Below are positions 62,926 through 64,000 of a DNA stretch of 64,000 nucleotides, one piece after another (the first letter of the stretch is position 1; the number at the start of each line of letters is the position of its first letter). The stretch is from Corynebacterium genitalium ATCC 33030 (GTDB lineage Bacteria > Actinomycetota > Actinomycetes > Mycobacteriales > Mycobacteriaceae). The position numbers and the translations under genes are program-made. Location: positions 2,191,448 to 2,255,447 of the forward strand of contig NZ_CM000961.1 in the NCBI RefSeq assembly GCF_000143825.1. Reading direction: 5' to 3'. Below the pieces are notes generated by a model that saw nothing but the letters and a program-made list of their open reading frames with translations, was not told the DNA's origin and made no database searches.

Positions 62926-64000
62926 ATGGGCGACGCCGTATCACGCGATTCTTATACCCCGAAACAGCGGACGCAGTACCGCAATTACCTGCTCGACGAG
63001 CTCGAGGTTTTTGACAAGCACCTCCAAAAGGCCGAATTCGTCGATCACGGCACGATCGGTTTGGAGCTCGAGCTCAACCTCGTCGACGAGAATGCAGCGC
63101 CTGCGGGTTGCAACGATGCGGTGCTCGCTGAGCTTTCAGATGAATACCAGGCCGAAGTCGGGCGCTACAACGTCGAGGTGAACCACCCTCCGTTGTCGAT
63201 GGAAGGCGACGGGCTCACGAGGCTGCACAACGGACTGAACGAGCGCCTGCACAATGTGCAGGAAGCCGCGACGGCGGCAGGAGCGCGGATGGCGATGATC
63301 GGCACCCTGCCGACCGTCACCACCGAATTCCTGAAAAGCCCCGAGTGGATGACCAAAGAGAACCGCTACGCTGCCCTGACGAACTCGGTGATGCAGGCCC
63401 GCGGCGAACTCGTAGACATCGACATCGCGCGCGAAGAGCGGTACCGAGAATCCTTTGAGGACATTGCTACCGAGTCCACCTGCACCTCGATGCAGCTGCA
63501 TCTGCAAGTCGCCCCCGACCGTTTCGCGGACGCGTGGAATGCCTCCCAAGCTATCGCGGGCGTGCAGGTGGCGCTCGGAGCAAATTCCCCACTGTTCTTA
63601 GGCCACCGAGTGTGGCACGAATCCCGCATCCCCATCTTCCAACAGTCCATGGACACCCGCACCGCGGAGCTGGTTAACCAGGGCGTGCGGCCGCGCGTGT
63701 GGTTCGGTGAACGCTGGATCACGTCCGTGTTCGACCTGTTCGAGGAAAACGTCCGCTACTTCTCCCCGCTCATCCCGGAAGGCCGCGCCGAAGCAGGCAA
63801 ACCGATCATGGACGGCAACAGCCCCGGCCTGCACTACCTCAATCTGCAGAACGGCACGATCTGGCGGTGGAACCGGCCGATTTACGATCCGTCGACGGAG
63901 CTGTCCCACATCCGCGTGGAGAACCGCATCCTCCCGGCGGGCCCGACGACCATCGACATCATTGCGGACGCAGCCTTCTACTACGGCATGGTCAAGTTCC
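62926..64000 (+). CDS. Glutamate-cysteine-ligase family protein, N-terminal part (cut by window edge)
   Basis: The first 358 residues are present with no internal stop. They begin MGDAVSRDSYTPKQRTQYRN. HGTIGLELELNLVD is a GCS2/carboxylate-amine ligase ATP-binding strand with conserved Glu residues. YNVEVNHPP, STCTSMQLHLQVAP and GANSPLFLGHRVWHESRIP follow. Actinobacteria with mycothiol do not normally make glutathione, so ergothioneine-type gamma-glutamylcysteine synthesis or another amine ligation is as likely as GshA activity. 46 bp after pgi on the same strand. Confidence 0.82.
   Translation, partial: MGDAVSRDSYTPKQRTQYRNYLLDELEVFDKHLQKAEFVDHGTIGLELELNLVDENAAPAGCNDAVLAELSDEYQAEVGRYNVEVNHPPLSMEGDGLTRLHNGLNERLHNVQEAATAAGARMAMIGTLPTVTTEFLKSPEWMTKENRYAALTNSVMQARGELVDIDIAREERYRESFEDIATESTCTSMQLHLQVAPDRFADAWNASQAIAGVQVALGANSPLFLGHRVWHESRIPIFQQSMDTRTAELVNQGVRPRVWFGERWITSVFDLFEENVRYFSPLIPEGRAEAGKPIMDGNSPGLHYLNLQNGTIWRWNRPIYDPSTELSHIRVENRILPAGPTTIDIIADAAFYYGMVKF

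Overview
The window is about 60% G+C, densely coded actinobacterial chromosome and almost certainly comes from a Corynebacterium. The markers are orthologues of AmtR, the resuscitation-promoting factor Rpf2/RpfB, the gephyrin-like division protein Glp with its membrane receptor GlpR, PerM, a GapB-type GAPDH and an MprAB-HtrA-Mog-MscL block. Gene order from about 16 kb to 63 kb follows, with local changes, the Mycobacterium tuberculosis segment from pgi/uvrD1 to rpfB/ksgA/ispE (Rv0946c to about Rv1011, recalled from memory). Most genes are therefore core genome. No rRNA, tRNA, CRISPR array, prophage or insertion sequence was seen.

Layout. 0-3.2 kb: the end of an FAD dehydrogenase, then a two-gene unit encoding UDP-sulfoquinovose synthase (SqdB-like) and a sulfoquinovosyltransferase-like glycosyltransferase (SqdX-like). 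3.2-9.7 kb: manA-gapB, a 3-hydroxyisobutyryl-CoA hydrolase, a HAD phosphatase, an alkyladenine glycosylase and PPK2. 9.7-15.9 kb: a 5-oxoproline (Pxp) cluster with PxpA, a PxpB-PxpC fusion, a dedicated biotin carboxylase/carrier protein, a DUF1445 protein and an NRAMP-like transporter that has lost its metal ligands. 16-29.5 kb: TraB/GumN, ABC-F, ispE-rsmA-rpf2-tatD, metG, a BCCT transporter, rsmI and a protein O-mannosyltransferase. 29.5-33.6 kb: a zinc-finger membrane protein, DoxX, a divergent Tag glycosylase and a ThDP enzyme. 33.6-44.4 kb: glpR-rimJ-glp-galU, a folate gene, mscL, mog, htrA, mprBA and zinc-independent L32/L31. 44.5-48 kb: a DUF418 gene broken by one amber codon, a CPBP protease, then rpmB-rpmG-rpsN-rpsR. 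48-53.5 kb: two SxxK/SDN/KGG serine-hydrolase-like exported proteins on either side of amtR, then purH-purN. 53.5-64 kb: perM, two M23 endopeptidases, pcrA/uvrD, chorismate mutase, a DUF559/Vsr-like nuclease gene flanked by palindromic repeats, an MhuD-like haem oxygenase, pgi and the start of a glutamate-cysteine-ligase-family gene.

The signal that no standard feature explains is a family of 85-99 bp extragenic palindromes. Two stand in tandem at about 23.0-23.24 kb and two flank the nuclease-fold gene at 59.59-60.84 kb. All four carry a core related to GCAGGTCA. The arms differ between copies but stay complementary within each copy, as expected if structure rather than sequence is conserved. 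Other candidates are an operator shared by the two serine-hydrolase promoters, a hairpin over the Shine-Dalgarno of the ThDP enzyme, an 11-bp inverted repeat in the divergent pxp promoter region, and the sulfolipid gene pair.
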